The translations under genes were made by a program, and so were the position numbers. The notes beneath the pieces are model-generated. The model was given only the letters and a program-made list of their open reading frames with translations. It searched no databases and was not told where the DNA came from. A DNA stretch of 64,000 nt from Paenibacillus silvestris (lineage in GTDB: Bacteria; Bacillota; Bacilli; Paenibacillales; NBRC-103111). Position 1 is the stretch's first letter; the number at the start of each line of letters is the position of its first letter. The stretch covers positions 345,055-409,054 of the forward strand of contig NZ_WTUZ01000022.1 in the NCBI RefSeq assembly GCF_009882985.1, in the 5' to 3' direction. Positions 26,296-34,506 of this stretch are shown here, piece by piece.

Positions 26296-28112
26296 AAATA
26301 AGAGGATTTACGAAAAAAATATTCGCGTATTTCCTCATTGTTATTATCCTTTCACTCAGCTGTGTAGGTATCTTCTCCTATATCATTACTTCTGGAGAAC
26401 TGGAAGAAATGGTAGAGAATCAAATGAATCAAATTGCCGGCAACGCTGTTCACCATACCGATCTGTATCTGCAGGACTACGAACGCTCGATTGTCTCGTT
26501 GTTAACGAATAGACAGATTATGGAGTTTATTGATCTGCCGACCACAAGGGAAGAATATGACTACTATTTGTATCGTAAAACAATCCGGGAATTTAGTGTG
26601 GACCCTTTATTTATACGTAATCCCAAACTCGCTTCTGTCTATCTGATCAGCGATAAGAAGAACGCCGTTTATTATTATAATAGTGTGAATGAGCAATCGT
26701 TCAATGCCGAAGACATCCAAAGGCAGCGCGATTATTTTCTCGCGAATACGACGCCTGACGGACAATTAAGCATCTTGAATCACACGATCATTGAAGGGCA
26801 AGAGAATCAAATGCTAACGATCGTTCGCCGGATTCGCGGCTACACATCACCGGAATTGTCCGGCTTGCTTGCGATTGAGATGCGGTCTGCCGATCTATCT
26901 GCTCTATGGAAAGGTATCGATTTAGGGAAGTATGGGTACCTGTTTATCATCGATGATAAAGGGCGTTACATTTATCACCCGGATAGGTTGAAAGTCGGCA
27001 CGACCGTTCCGAAGGCTTTTTCTGAAAAGCTGAATCAGGCAGGTTCGCATTCTTTTACCGACGCCTATGAAGGCGATGAGCGCATGTATGTAAGCCGCAA
27101 ATCGGAGTCTTCCGATTGGCAGCTCGTTGTGTCCATGCCGGTTCGCGAGCTGCGTAAACCGCTCTCCAACATTCGCTCGACAACGCTTGTCGTTGGTCTG
27201 TTCACTTTGATCTTGGCGATGCTGCTTGCTTACAGGTTCGGCAAATCGATTGCCAAACCCGTTCAGACGCTCAAATCCGGCATGCGGGAGACCGAGAAAG
27301 GGAATTGGGCTACGATTCCGCTCCCTCCTCACCGAGATGAGATTGTTGAGCTGATGGTTCGCTATAATTTGATGGTCAAGCGGCTTTCTGAAGCTGTGGA
27401 CCGCGTCGTGCAAGTGGAATTAAGCAATTCCGAAATTCGGATGGAGCGTCAAAAGGCCGAATTTCAATCGCTTCAGCTGCAGATTAATCCGCATTTTATG
27501 TACAACACGCTGGAGACTATCGTTTGCTACGCGACCATTCAGGACTCCGAGGAGATTTCTGAAATTGTGAAGGCGTTGGCTTACATGCTGCGTTACTCCG
27601 TTCAGACGAATCTCGAAGAAATAACGGTAGCTAATGAGTTGAAGCACGTCATGTATTATTTGGTCGTATTAAGGCACCGCATAGGTCGCGAGTTCGAGAT
27701 TGATGTGGCGATTAAGCCTGAGTATTTGCTTCATGTTATGGTTCGTTTGACGCTGCAGCCGCTAGTTGAAAATGTATTTCAACATGCCTTCCCGGATGGC
27801 CTGGAGGATTATCATGTTGTCCGGATTGATGGCGGCGTTAGCGACGGCATCTTTTGGATCAGTGTGGAGGATAACGGCTCTGGGATGTCAGAAGCGAAGC
27901 TTGGGCAGCTCCAAGAGAAGTTGAATACCAATAGACTGGCCGATGGCGAAGTAGATGAAGCGGGTAAAAAGGGCGGCATCGGCGTTTTGAACGTTCACCG
28001 CAGGATTCAGATGGTCTATGGCGAGCAGTATGGGCTGCGAATTGAAAGCAAGCTTGAGCAGGGCACCAAGATGATCATGGTCATGCCGGCTTCCCCAAGA
28101 AAGCTGGAGTAG
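26292..28112 (+). CDS. Sensor histidine kinase (YesM-like)
   Basis: The 606-residue protein has TM1 (about 10-32), an extracellular Cache-type sensor (about 35-290), TM2 (about 297-315), HAMP (about 315-370), a His_kinase domain with SLQLQINPHFMYNTLE (phosphorylated His401), and an ATPase domain with LVENVFQHAF and DNGSGM. This is the YesM/LytS-like class that pairs with YesN regulators. The Cache domain may sense a sugar directly or through a binding lipoprotein. It overlaps the regulator gene by four bases and ends the P4 operon. No strong terminator was seen before prkA. Confidence 0.92.
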   Translation: MKIRGFTKKIFAYFLIVIILSLSCVGIFSYIITSGELEEMVENQMNQIAGNAVHHTDLYLQDYERSIVSLLTNRQIMEFIDLPTTREEYDYYLYRKTIREFSVDPLFIRNPKLASVYLISDKKNAVYYYNSVNEQSFNAEDIQRQRDYFLANTTPDGQLSILNHTIIEGQENQMLTIVRRIRGYTSPELSGLLAIEMRSADLSALWKGIDLGKYGYLFIIDDKGRYIYHPDRLKVGTTVPKAFSEKLNQAGSHSFTDAYEGDERMYVSRKSESSDWQLVVSMPVRELRKPLSNIRSTTLVVGLFTLILAMLLAYRFGKSIAKPVQTLKSGMRETEKGNWATIPLPPHRDEIVELMVRYNLMVKRLSEAVDRVVQVELSNSEIRMERQKAEFQSLQLQINPHFMYNTLETIVCYATIQDSEEISEIVKALAYMLRYSVQTNLEEITVANELKHVMYYLVVLRHRIGREFEIDVAIKPEYLLHVMVRLTLQPLVENVFQHAFPDGLEDYHVVRIDGGVSDGIFWISVEDNGSGMSEAKLGQLQEKLNTNRLADGEVDEAGKKGGIGVLNVHRRIQMVYGEQYGLRIESKLEQGTKMIMVMPASPRKLE

Positions 28113-28246
28113 GTGTTTCTTATGAAAACTAATTCTCATAAAAATTTCGGGCAAGTTCTCTTCTGTGGGTGCATAGGATTGTAGTACACAATTCACCATC
28201 ACGAGCTGACCTATATTTTGAAAGGCAGCAGTGAAAGGAGGTACCC

Positions 28247-30142
28247 ATGGACATATTCAAAAGAATTTCGGAGCATCGTACGGAGAAGGATGCATTGAGC
28301 TGGACCGGTACGTTCGCGGAGTACATAGAATTGCTTCGCAGTAATCCTGGACTCGCAAGAACTGCACATTCCAGAGTCTATGATATGATTGCTTCGCAAG
28401 GGATTAATGATCAATCCGGGCACAAGTCTTACAAATTTTTCAACCAAGAGATTTTTGGCCTGGATCGAGCGATTGAGAAGCTGGTAGAAGAATATTTCCA
28501 CTCCGCTGCCCGTCGATTGGATGTTCGTAAACGTATTTTGCTGCTAATGGGTCCTGTAAGCGGTGGTAAGTCCACAATTGTGACAATGCTAAAACGTGGA
28601 TTAGAGCAGTTTTCCAAGACAGATCTGGGGGCCGTCTATGCGATTAAAGGTTGCCCGATGCACGAGGAACCGCTTCATCTGATTCCGATGGAACTGCGCC
28701 CCGAGATCGAGCGAGAGTTAAATGTGAAGATTGAAGGCAGCTTATGTCCTTCCTGCCAAATGCGTTTGAAAACCGAATACAATGGCTGCATTGAAGACGT
28801 CATGGTGGAGCGTGTGTTTGTTTCAGAAGAAGGTCGTGTCGGTATCGGGACATTCAGTCCTTCGGATCCCAAATCACAAGATATCGCTGATCTGACGGGA
28901 AGTATCGATTTCTCGACGATCACGGAGTTCGGTTCCGAATCCGATCCGCGTGCTTACCGGTTCGATGGGGAGCTCAACAAAGCCAATCGCGGGATCATGG
29001 AGTTCCAGGAAATGCTGAAGTGCGATGAGAAGTTCCTCTGGAACCTGCTATCCCTTACGCAGGAGGGGAATTTCAAGGCGGGACGCTTCGCGCTCATTAG
29101 CGCCGATGAGTTAATCGTTGCTCATACCAACGAAACTGAGTACAAATCCTTTATTGCGAATAAAAAGAATGAAGCGTTGCAATCCAGGATGATCGTCATG
29201 CCGATTCCGTATAACCTTCGAGTAACCGATGAAGAGAAAATCTACTACAAGCTCATTGGACAGAGCGACATGTCACATATTCACACAGCCCCTCATTCGT
29301 TACGTGTGGCTGCGATCTTCTCCATCTTGACTCGCTTGAAGGAAACGAAGAAGCAAGGGATGGATCTGGTCAAAAAGATGCGGATGTACGACGGCGAAGT
29401 TGTCGAAGGCTACAAAGAAGCCGATCTGAAAGAAATGCAAAATGAATTCCAAGAAGAAGGCATGAGCGGTATTGATCCGCGTTATGTCATCAACCGGATT
29501 TCGAGCGCACTGATTAGGCAGGATCTTCAGTGCATTAACGCACTGGATGTATTGCGTGCCCTGAAAGATGGCTTGGATCAGCATCCGTCGATTACGAAGG
29601 ATGAGCGTGAACGGTTCCTGAACTTCATCTCTGTCGCGCGCAAAGAGTACGATGATATTGCGAAGAAAGAAGTACAGAAGGCCTTCGTGTACTCCTTCGA
29701 GGAGTCAGCCAAAACCATTTTCGACAACTACCTCGATAATATTGAAGCTTATTGCAACTGGGGCAAAATCAAGGATCCGCTCACCGGTGAGGAGATGGAT
29801 CCAGATGAGCGCCTGATGCGTTCCATCGAGGAACAAATCGGCATTTCTGAAAATGCCAAAAAAGCGTTCCGTGAAGAAATTCTGATCCGAATTTCCTCCT
29901 ATTCCCGCAAGGGCCGGAAATTCGACTACAGCAGTCACGAACGTCTGCGTGAAGCTATTGAGAAGAAGTTGTTTGCTGATCTGAAGGATATCGTGAAGAT
30001 TACGACATCGTCGAAAACACCGGATGAGAAGCAGCTGAAGAAGATTAACGATGTCACGAAGCAGTTAATCGATGAGCATGGCTATTGCCCCGTATGCGCG
30101 AATGAGCTGCTGCGTTATGTGGGAAGCTTGCTGAACAGATAA
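28247..30142 (+). CDS. prkA: PrkA family serine protein kinase
   Basis: The 631-residue protein equals the usual PrkA length. It has an N-terminal AAA+ domain with Walker A GPVSGGKS (102-109), a zinc-finger-like CPSCQMR segment with Cys residues near 167-170, a further CPVCANE pair at the C-terminus, and the C-terminal PrkA domain. In Bacillus, PrkA is made under sporulation sigma factor control and affects sporulation; kinase and AAA+/Lon-like activities have both been reported for the family. AAAGGAGG precedes the ATG. It is unrelated to the carbohydrate regulon upstream and is followed by a terminator. Confidence 0.95.
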   Translation: MDIFKRISEHRTEKDALSWTGTFAEYIELLRSNPGLARTAHSRVYDMIASQGINDQSGHKSYKFFNQEIFGLDRAIEKLVEEYFHSAARRLDVRKRILLLMGPVSGGKSTIVTMLKRGLEQFSKTDLGAVYAIKGCPMHEEPLHLIPMELRPEIERELNVKIEGSLCPSCQMRLKTEYNGCIEDVMVERVFVSEEGRVGIGTFSPSDPKSQDIADLTGSIDFSTITEFGSESDPRAYRFDGELNKANRGIMEFQEMLKCDEKFLWNLLSLTQEGNFKAGRFALISADELIVAHTNETEYKSFIANKKNEALQSRMIVMPIPYNLRVTDEEKIYYKLIGQSDMSHIHTAPHSLRVAAIFSILTRLKETKKQGMDLVKKMRMYDGEVVEGYKEADLKEMQNEFQEEGMSGIDPRYVINRISSALIRQDLQCINALDVLRALKDGLDQHPSITKDERERFLNFISVARKEYDDIAKKEVQKAFVYSFEESAKTIFDNYLDNIEAYCNWGKIKDPLTGEEMDPDERLMRSIEEQIGISENAKKAFREEILIRISSYSRKGRKFDYSSHERLREAIEKKLFADLKDIVKITTSSKTPDEKQLKKINDVTKQLIDEHGYCPVCANELLRYVGSLLNR

Positions 30143-30153
30143 AGAGGATTTAT

Positions 30154-30190
30154 AAGCCTGAGGCGCTGGTGGTGGCGCTTTGGGCTTTTT
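30154..30190 (+). terminator. Rho-independent terminator of prkA
   Basis: AAGCC (30154-30158) pairs with GGCTT (30183-30187), and an inner GCGC/GCGC pair (30163-30166 with 30175-30178) closes the hairpin before a T-run. Confidence 0.75.
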
Positions 30191-30359
30191 GTTTTGGGCA
30201 GGGGCAGGGCAGAGCAGAGCAGGCTTGATGCTCCCACATCTGTGTGGCAATGGCCGCAGTGTGGATGTCTGCGCGGCGATGGCTACAGGGAGCTATCGAT
30301 GCCAAGGTAGCGAAACGGCCATTGTGGCAGGGAGCGGGGTAACAGAGAGGGAGGGGCTG

Positions 30360-30660
30360 TTTGGAATTAACGCCAATTCCTCCTGCTATTTATCGTGTAT
30401 TATCCACTTTTTCCCATTTAACTGGATTTTCTACCGCTATTTCCATTGAATTTGGAAGATTCGTGCAGATATAGACGAGATAGATGGAGTTTCTCCCGTT
30501 ATTTCATTCACTGCCACACAATCGTGCTGATTAACGGTAGTTTTTCCATGTATCACAGCTGAGGCGGCTTCAAGGATCGCTCGGATCACTTCAATGAAGC
30601 CCGCGCGCCCACATCCCGTGTGAACATACCTGCGTGCTGAAATATTCAGGCCGCGGCATC
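30360..30660. repeat. Intergenic short inverted-repeat-like elements
   Basis: The gap 30191-30755 has no convincing gene. It contains related segments: TTTTCTACCGCTATTTCC (30427-30444), GATGGAGTTTCTCCCGTTATTTC (30483-30505) and AACGGTAGTTTTTCCAT (30533-30549). These alternate in orientation and resemble degenerate members of a short dispersed intergenic repeat; together they could form stem-loops in RNA. The stretch 30191-30350 is a featureless GC-richer spacer. Confidence 0.45.
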
Positions 30661-30755
30661 GACGCACACTTGCTTTTATTAAGTAAATAGGAACACGGAA
30701 TCTAGCAATCTATCATATACTATTTTAACTTCTAGCAAGGGAGGTGTAACAGATA

Positions 30756-30986
30756 ATGAAAGTGAACTTCATGAAAAAAACGGGGATTGTTTTCTTGTTT
30801 TTTATAAGCTTAATGGCTGCGCTCATGACTTGGCAAATGAATATATTATCAAACTTTGGGGGGATATGCATAATCGGATTTTGTTTCGGCGCAGCAATGC
30901 TCATGTGGTTGGATGTGCTGGAAGTCAACGAAGCCATTCGACGATCTGTAAAAAAGGATGACAAACGAACAAAAGCCGAACACTGA
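30756..30986 (+). CDS. Small two-helix membrane protein
   Basis: The 76-residue protein has a strong ribosome site (GGGAGGTG, 9 bases before the ATG) and two hydrophobic helices (about 9-28 and 33-52), then a charged tail rich in Lys, Asp and Arg. I do not recognise the family. It overlaps the next small gene by 29 bases in another frame, so the two are probably co-translated. A function in the envelope is possible but nothing specific can be said. Confidence 0.7.
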   Translation: MKVNFMKKTGIVFLFFISLMAALMTWQMNILSNFGGICIIGFCFGAAMLMWLDVLEVNEAIRRSVKKDDKRTKAEH

Positions 30987-31278
30987 ACCTCCAAAGGACA
31001 ATTCCCCCCAGAAAAAATCCAATGAACCGAACAAATCTTCAGATCTTTTCGGATTTGGCAGGATGATGGACAAACTTCCCCTTCACAAGCTTTCAGCGCG
31101 TATGGCGTATTGTATGTTTTTTGATTTGCTTCTCCTCCTCTTTGTCATTATTTTGCGTGTAACAGGAACCCAAGTGAATGAATTCCCCAATGCGTGGGAT
31201 TTTCGATTTATTGTTATGACGACGATCATCGTCTTTTTTATTGGGCTTTGCGATCTTATGGGTCTTAAGAAGAAATAG
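30958..31278 (+). CDS. Small membrane protein with charged N-terminus
   Basis: The 106-residue protein has a hydrophilic Asn/Pro/Lys-rich N-terminus (about 1-40) and two hydrophobic segments (about 50-68 and 84-101: FIVMTTIIVFFIGLCDLMGL). The ATG has only AAAAAGG directly upstream, so translation probably depends on coupling to the overlapping gene 30756-30986. The family is not recognised. Together they look like a small two-component membrane unit. The start codon is uncertain. Confidence 0.6.
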   Translation: MTNEQKPNTEPPKDNSPQKKSNEPNKSSDLFGFGRMMDKLPLHKLSARMAYCMFFDLLLLLFVIILRVTGTQVNEFPNAWDFRFIVMTTIIVFFIGLCDLMGLKKK

Positions 31279-31377
31279 GTTGATTGTTTTTTTTCTTCCG
31301 CCCAATTTCAGCGATCTATTCACCAACTAGGCATTCACACACATACAGTGTATTAGGCATATCAACTATACAAGAAT

Positions 31378-31824
31378 GTGAGTGATCCTTTAATGACGAA
31401 TCCTGAAGAACAAGAATTTCGTCCGCCGGTTGGTGGCGGTTTACATGGTGGCGGCATCGGTGGAGGCCCTGGACATGGTGGTATTGGCGGTATTGGTGGA
31501 ATAGGTGGCCCTGGTCATGGCGGTATTGGTGGCATTGGCGGAATTGGCGGCCCTGGGCACGGTGGCTTTGGCCCTGGATTCGGACCTGGCTTTGGTCATG
31601 GCCCGGTTGGTCACATTGGACCCGGCTTCGGCGGACCTGGATTCCATGGCGGTTTCTTTCCCGGCGGTGGCTTCAACAATGCACTTCCATGGCTAGTAGC
31701 TCCAATTGTATATAATTCTGTTGATCCCTACTATCCATATCCTCCATATCCGGGGTATCCTTACCCTTACCCGTACCCGCCTAATCCCTACTATCCATAT
31801 CCACCAGGCTATCCTGGGATTTAA
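31378..31824 (+). CDS. Gly/Pro/Tyr-rich low-complexity protein (possible spore-coat type)
   Basis: The 148-residue protein has three parts: a short acidic N-terminus, a Gly-rich region of GGIGG and GPGHGG repeats with His (about 20-100), and a Pro/Tyr tail made of YPYPPYPGYPY-type repeats. A hydrophobic patch, ALPWLVAPIVYN, links the last two. Such composition is common in spore coat or exosporium proteins of Bacillales, but no family motif proves it. The start is GTG 31378 or ATG 31393; neither has a strong ribosome site. A strong terminator follows 12 bp after the stop. The direct repeats in the Gly-rich part make length variation likely. Confidence 0.65.
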   Translation: MSDPLMTNPEEQEFRPPVGGGLHGGGIGGGPGHGGIGGIGGIGGPGHGGIGGIGGIGGPGHGGFGPGFGPGFGHGPVGHIGPGFGGPGFHGGFFPGGGFNNALPWLVAPIVYNSVDPYYPYPPYPGYPYPYPYPPNPYYPYPPGYPGI

Positions 31825-31836
31825 TGCGATCGTTGT

Positions 31837-31874
31837 AACCGAGGAGATTCTCTTAAGGAGAAACCTCGGTTTTT
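31837..31874 (+). terminator. Rho-independent terminator after the Gly-rich gene
   Basis: AACCGAGG (31837-31844) pairs with CCTCGGTT (31864-31871); the loop contains CTCTTAAGGAG, and a T-run follows. Confidence 0.88.
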
Positions 31875-32065
31875 CTTATTGACTGAAGCTGTAGCAGGGA
31901 GTTGCGCTCACTCTGGCACCATTCGTTAACGCGCCCAAAGCTGAAATACCATTAACCGTGTTATATAAAATAACAATGTTCCAAGCGTCAATCTTGGAAA
32001 TATGAAAAAAAATAGTTCAATTCAAGCTTTTGTGTTATATTACATGACATAAAAAACAAAAATTC

Positions 32066-32094
32066 TTGACAGCGTATAGATCTCTTGATAATAT
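32066..32094 (+). promoter_or_regulatory. Consensus sigma-A promoter of the ROK/asparaginase operon
   Basis: TTGACA (32066-32071) and TAATAT (32089-32094) are separated by exactly 17 bp. It is the best vegetative promoter seen in the window. The first operator-like repeat starts 4 bp after the -10 box and would cover the transcription start. The rest of the gap 31875-32230 is AT-rich with no gene. Confidence 0.8.
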
Positions 32095-32097
32095 CTT

Positions 32098-32122
32098 ATT
32101 AATAACACCGAGGGATTAATTA
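32098..32122 (+). promoter_or_regulatory. Operator-like repeat 1 (probable ROK repressor site)
   Basis: The 25 bp element ATTAATAACACC-GAG-GGATTAATTA overlaps the expected transcription start. A second copy with only the central three bases changed lies 94 bp downstream. ATTAAT occurs at both ends, giving an approximate dyad. Sites of this kind suit autoregulation by the ROK protein encoded next. Confidence 0.65.
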
Positions 32123-32191
32123 CTGTTGTATTCCTTAGTTAAATCGCCTATTACATATAAATTTATTTATTATCTACATTTTTTTTGTTTA

Positions 32192-32216
32192 ATTAATAAC
32201 ACCAGTGGATTAATTA
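32192..32216 (+). promoter_or_regulatory. Operator-like repeat 2 in the leader
   Basis: ATTAATAACACC-AGT-GGATTAATTA matches repeat 1 at 22 of 25 positions and ends just before the AAAGGTGG ribosome site of the ROK regulator gene. Two sites nine helical turns apart could allow DNA looping or a roadblock. Confidence 0.65.
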
Positions 32217-32230
32217 AAGGTGGTAAAGAA

Positions 32231-33397
32231 ATGGATATTAGCAAGCACGATCAGGAGTTTATTAAGAAAAAAAATAAAAATATGGTGCTGGATATTATCA
32301 AGAGCAGCCGCCCGATATCTAGAGCGAAGATTGCTAAGCTCACCTCGATGAGCGCCACTTCTGTAGGCCGCATTGTCAACGATCTTTGTCAAATCGGTCT
32401 GGTCAAGGAGACGGAGCAATACTCTTCGGGTGTAGGAAGAAAAGCGACGATGCTAGACATTGATGCTGGTTCCGTGCTTACGATCGGTGTCGAGATGGAT
32501 AAAGGAGTAATTAAAATAGGGATCGTCGACTTTGACGGTCACATCATAGCTGAGAATAAATTGACGAAGCTGTATCACTTAGATGATCCGGTTAAGGTGG
32601 CGCGTGAGCTTTCCGAGTACATTCAAGAGCTTATTGATCACAATGAGATTGTTATTTCTAAAATCATTGGAATCGGAATTGGCGTTCCGGGAATCATCGA
32701 TATGGATAAGGGAACGATTGTTTTCTCTTCACAATTAGGATGGGAGAATGTCAATTTCGCTGCTTTGGTTGAGTCACATCTCCATATCCCGACCGTGATA
32801 GATAATGATCTAAAGGTTAAAGCGCTGGGTGAAACGTACTACGGCTTCGTCAAAGGTTCCAAAAGAGCGGTACTGCTTGGTTTTGGCAGCGGAGTCGGTT
32901 CTGCGCTCGTCATTGATGGCACGGTTTACCGGGGAGAATCGAATATTGCAGGTGAGATTGGCCATTCAACCGTAGACCCGAATGGCATGCTCTGCGAGTG
33001 CGGGAAACGTGGTTGCCTGCAAACGTATATTGCGGATTTCACCATCATTCAGGAAGCCAATAAAGTTAAACCTATAACGAGTATTAAAGAAATATTTGAC
33101 AGTGCGCATAATAATGAGACGTGGGCCGTGCAAATTATTGACCGTGCCTGTACGTATATCGCGATTACCGTCAGCAATGTTGTGTGCATGTATAACCCAG
33201 ACACGATCATACTTGGTGGACATTTGATCGAGCAGCATGTAGAAATGCTTGAAACTGTGAAACAAAAAATAAATCAGTTTATATGGGGCCCATTTAACGG
33301 AACGTATAAGCTGGTAAGTTCTAAACTGCAAAGTAATGCGGTTATTATCGGTGCGGCAACTCTCGCATTGCAGCAGCGATTGGATCATGAAATGTAA
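32231..33397 (+). CDS. ROK family transcriptional regulator (NagC/XylR type)
   Basis: The 388-residue protein has an N-terminal winged helix (ISRAKIAKLTSMSATSVGRIVNDLCQIGL) followed by a ROK sugar-kinase-like domain with a zinc-binding CECGKRGCLQTY motif. This is the architecture of the NagC, Mlc and XylR repressors, which release DNA on binding a sugar or sugar phosphate. ATG 32231 has AAAGGTGG upstream; the longer in-frame extension to 32126 would run through the operator repeats and is rejected. It heads the operon with the asparaginase-like protein, ABC transporter, CutC, ROK kinase and NagB-like protein, and probably represses it. The inducer is unknown. Confidence 0.88.
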   Translation: MDISKHDQEFIKKKNKNMVLDIIKSSRPISRAKIAKLTSMSATSVGRIVNDLCQIGLVKETEQYSSGVGRKATMLDIDAGSVLTIGVEMDKGVIKIGIVDFDGHIIAENKLTKLYHLDDPVKVARELSEYIQELIDHNEIVISKIIGIGIGVPGIIDMDKGTIVFSSQLGWENVNFAALVESHLHIPTVIDNDLKVKALGETYYGFVKGSKRAVLLGFGSGVGSALVIDGTVYRGESNIAGEIGHSTVDPNGMLCECGKRGCLQTYIADFTIIQEANKVKPITSIKEIFDSAHNNETWAVQIIDRACTYIAITVSNVVCMYNPDTIILGGHLIEQHVEMLETVKQKINQFIWGPFNGTYKLVSSKLQSNAVIIGAATLALQQRLDHEM

Positions 33398-33413
33398 CCT
33401 AGGAGGAAGTCAT

Positions 33414-34421
33414 ATGGACCAAGTATTGCTGGAAGAATATCGAGGAGACACGCTCGAATGCGTGCATCGGGGGCACATTTGCGGAGTTTCTTATACGGGG
33501 GAAGTGAAGTATGTTGTCGGTGATACGAACGCAGTCACGTTTCTAAGATCTGCTGGCAAGCCGTTTCAAGCAATTCCCGTGCTGCGCCATGGCGCTGATG
33601 TCCACTTCGGGCTAACCGGTAAGGAAACGGCCATCATGATGGGTTCTCATCGCGCCGAGCCATTTCATGTTGATGCGCTCGAGTCGATGCTCCGGAAGAT
33701 TGGCGTGGCGGAAGACGGGCTTGTATGCCACCCGACTTACCCGCTTAGCGTTTATGCGACGGAGGATCTGCTTCGCAATCAAGCGCCTAAACGTTCGATT
33801 TATCATAATTGCTCTGGCAAGCATCTGGGGATCTTGGCCTTGTGCAAAATGATGGGATATCCGTTGGAGACCTATTTTGAGCCTCAGCACCCAGCGCAGT
33901 TAGAGATATTGGAAACGCTCTCGTATTTGTCGGAATGCGCGATTGACCAGATTGGGCTTGGAACAGATGGCTGCGGTTTCCCCGTGTTTGCCATTCCTTT
34001 GAGGAACCTGGCAACAGCCTTTCTCAAGTTGGCGTGCCCAGAACTTATTGAGGATGCAGCGATTCGAACGGCTGTTCAGAAGATGGTTGGTCTGATGAAT
34101 GAACACTATGAGATGGTTGCTGGTTCTGACCGCATTTGTTCAGCTCTGCTTATGGATACGAATATTGTTGCGAAGGGTGGGGCCAAAGGCGTCTATTGCT
34201 TCGGGCTAAAAAAAGAAAAGCTAGCTTTCGCCTTGAAAGTGCTAGACGGTTCCGAGGATGAATGGCCGTTAATCGTCGCGTCAATTTTGGAGCAAATCCA
34301 CTATGACAATAGCAACACGATTCAGAGCATGTATGAGCTCGCACCTATAGAAATCAAGAATGATAACAAGAAAACTATCGGTCGCAACACGGCTGTATTC
34401 ACGCTTCAAATTCACTCATAA
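33414..34421 (+). CDS. Asparaginase II family protein (PF06089 type)
   Basis: The 335-residue protein matches the bacterial asparaginase-II family (the rhizobial thermolabile type, distinct from AnsA/AnsB). Signatures include FLRSAGKPFQAIP, GSHRAEPFH, IYHNCSGKHLGILALCK and GTDGCGFPVFAIPL. Family members hydrolyse L-asparagine to aspartate and ammonia. The ATG at 33414 follows CTAGGAGGAAG; earlier in-frame codons run into the ROK gene and are rejected. No signal peptide is present, so it is cytoplasmic. Its position between a sugar regulator and a sugar transporter suggests the true substrate may be an asparagine-sugar conjugate; that is inference. Confidence 0.88.
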   Translation: MDQVLLEEYRGDTLECVHRGHICGVSYTGEVKYVVGDTNAVTFLRSAGKPFQAIPVLRHGADVHFGLTGKETAIMMGSHRAEPFHVDALESMLRKIGVAEDGLVCHPTYPLSVYATEDLLRNQAPKRSIYHNCSGKHLGILALCKMMGYPLETYFEPQHPAQLEILETLSYLSECAIDQIGLGTDGCGFPVFAIPLRNLATAFLKLACPELIEDAAIRTAVQKMVGLMNEHYEMVAGSDRICSALLMDTNIVAKGGAKGVYCFGLKKEKLAFALKVLDGSEDEWPLIVASILEQIHYDNSNTIQSMYELAPIEIKNDNKKTIGRNTAVFTLQIHS

Positions 34422-34433
34422 GTGATATGAGCA

Positions 34434-34465
34434 TTGTCGGACAAGCGCAACTAACGCTCCGACAA
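34434..34465 (+). other. Intergenic stem-loop between asparaginase and binding protein genes
   Basis: TTGTCGGA (34434-34441) pairs with TCCGACAA (34458-34465), with AGCG/CGCT inside. No T-run follows, so it is more likely an mRNA-stabilising or partial attenuating hairpin than a full terminator. TATAAT-like bases at about 34472 might add an internal promoter. Confidence 0.55.
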
Positions 34466-34506
34466 GTTACATATATAATTTCGAGGAACAATCGGGAGGG
34501 GTTATT

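Noticed and set aside
32126..32230. N-terminal extension of the ROK regulator to 32126
   Set aside because: It would translate through the second operator repeat; the ATG at 32231 has AAAGGTGG and starts the normal helix-turn-helix domain.
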